A DNA stretch of 64,000 bases from Bacteroidales bacterium (lineage in GTDB: Bacteria > Bacteroidota > Bacteroidia > Bacteroidales > UBA4417). The position numbers and the translations under genes were made by a program. Of the stretch, positions 63,448 to 64,000 are shown piece after piece; the first letter of the stretch is position 1, and every line of letters begins with the position of its first letter. A model generated the notes under the pieces. The model searched no databases. It saw nothing but the letters and a program-made list of their open reading frames with translations, and had not been told where the DNA came from. Location of the stretch: contig JAURYB010000147.1 in NCBI GenBank assembly GCA_030654075.1, positions 1-64,000 of the forward strand, in the 5' to 3' direction.

Positions 63448-64000
63448 TTACTCTATCTCCACTTCACTCACCAATATCCAGGCTTTTTGTCCTTCACAGG
63501 GAAGGGCAGGAGGGCAGGTGCCGGTATTAATAGCTTTTATGCGAATATATTGTGTTCGTAAATTGTCGAAAGCTTTTGATAACATTACCGGACCATCAAG
63601 CCTGGTTTCATCAGTTTCAGCAGGGTAATAGGTATCTAACAAGCTATATATTATACCGTCATTTGAAACATAAAATTCAATGGCGGCAGGAATTAGTATG
63701 CTGTTTGCCGGAAATTGAAGTACATCAATACCCATTGCATTTACAGGTTTCACTTCTCCCAGATCAACAGTTACCTCGAAATCTGCACTTTCGAATCCCA
63801 TCCATTGCTTGTTGGTTTGATGTGAGGACCCAATTAGCCCGTCAAATAAGCCGGAAACTCCTGCCCCCGGATACCTGGGGCTTGGCCGGGAAGTTAAATC
63901 AGCTGATTTAATCCCCTGGACAAAAGTATACATCCGCGTAATAGGCTGGCTTAGCATGTTTCCGGAAATGCAAACAGCCTTAAGCGTACAATTGTCGCTG
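63448..64000 (-). CDS. C-terminus of a probable GH20 hexosaminidase
   Basis: A gene open at the window edge; only the last 184 or so codons are seen. The first residues (TLKAVCISGNMLSQPITRMYTF) resemble the chitobiase/hexosaminidase C-terminal domain. They are followed by an F5/8-type-C (discoidin-like) domain, about 60 to 184 from the edge: VSGLFDGLIGSSHQTNKQWMGF, then VTVDLGEVKPVNAMGIDVLQ, and ending WILVSEVEIE. This tail architecture is typical of secreted GH20 beta-N-acetylhexosaminidases of Bacteroidota, but the catalytic domain is not in the window, so the enzyme call is inference. Confidence 0.7.
   Translation of the reverse strand, partial: SDNCTLKAVCISGNMLSQPITRMYTFVQGIKSADLTSRPSPRYPGAGVSGLFDGLIGSSHQTNKQWMGFESADFEVTVDLGEVKPVNAMGIDVLQFPANSILIPAAIEFYVSNDGIIYSLLDTYYPAETDETRLDGPVMLSKAFDNLRTQYIRIKAINTGTCPPALPCEGQKAWILVSEVEIE

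Overview
The window is a 64 kb piece of chromosome from a member of the Bacteroidota, probably an uncultured or environmental Bacteroidales-type lineage. The support is: several TonB-dependent or TonB-receptor-like outer-membrane proteins with N-terminal carboxypeptidase-regulatory-like domains, type IX secretion (T9SS) C-terminal sorting domains, GLPGLI and DUF4294 family proteins, a Rho factor with a long disordered insertion, trigger factor-clpP-clpX gene order, and promoters of the Bacteroidota type (-7 TAnnTTTG, with a -33 TTTG in the clearest case, the tRNA-Leu promoter). Base composition is AT-rich and looks even throughout; no phage, IS element, CRISPR array or rRNA was seen.

Layout. 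1-7648: a TonB receptor, a secreted protein with an internal duplication, and a three-gene minus-strand operon (LpxH-like phosphoesterase, glycosyltransferase, GH1 beta-glucosidase). 8065-27608: a phosphate-acquisition island. It holds a stand-alone carboxypeptidase-regulatory-like domain protein, an OprO/P-type porin, a MORN protein, a TonB receptor divergent from a secreted T9SS beta-helix-like protein, the DUF47-PiT pair, pstS-pstC-pstA-pstB-phoU-phoB-phoR, and a TonB-receptor-like outer-membrane protein followed by a GLPGLI protein. 28774-42347: mixed housekeeping and envelope genes (MFS exporter, dipeptidyl peptidase III, ComB-like phosphatase, gcvT, Gfo/Idh oxidoreductase, polyprenyl glycosylphosphotransferase, GNAT, small lipoproteins, DUF4294). 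42463-45920: tig-clpP and clpX. 46182-52534: two tandem C10 (streptopain-type) secreted proteases that differ in the number of fibronectin-III-like repeats. 52741-57042: tRNA-Leu(UAG) with a tRNA-tail-derived repeat, thiol peroxidase, a 64-bp tandem repeat, and a GH3/beta-lactamase fusion. 57563-64000: VWA protein, ECF sigma/anti-sigma/Spy-like module, rho, and the 3' end of a probable GH20 hexosaminidase.

The main result is a probable Pho regulon that can be read directly from the DNA. Six promoters in the phosphate island carry arrays of a 7-base half-site, TTAACAT-like, repeated at exactly 11 bp, and the arrays end exactly 8 or 19 bp upstream of the -7 element in all six. Seven unrelated promoters in the same window lack this by eye. 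The half-sites are presumably bound by the PhoB-like regulator encoded at 22710-23396. The array links transporters of known function (PstSCAB, PiT, porin) to genes of unknown substrate: the TonB receptor/T9SS beta-helix pair, the stand-alone receptor-type domain, and the outer-membrane protein followed by GLPGLI. In addition, PstC carries in its periplasmic loop a segment that looks like one lobe of its own binding protein PstS.

A second theme is that many intergenic gaps, including most gaps inside the pst operon, hold simple repeats or long imperfect inverted repeats, each with its own unit. Several gene starts were moved to internal or alternative codons because a promoter or signal peptide makes the longer frame unlikely; each case is explained in its entry.
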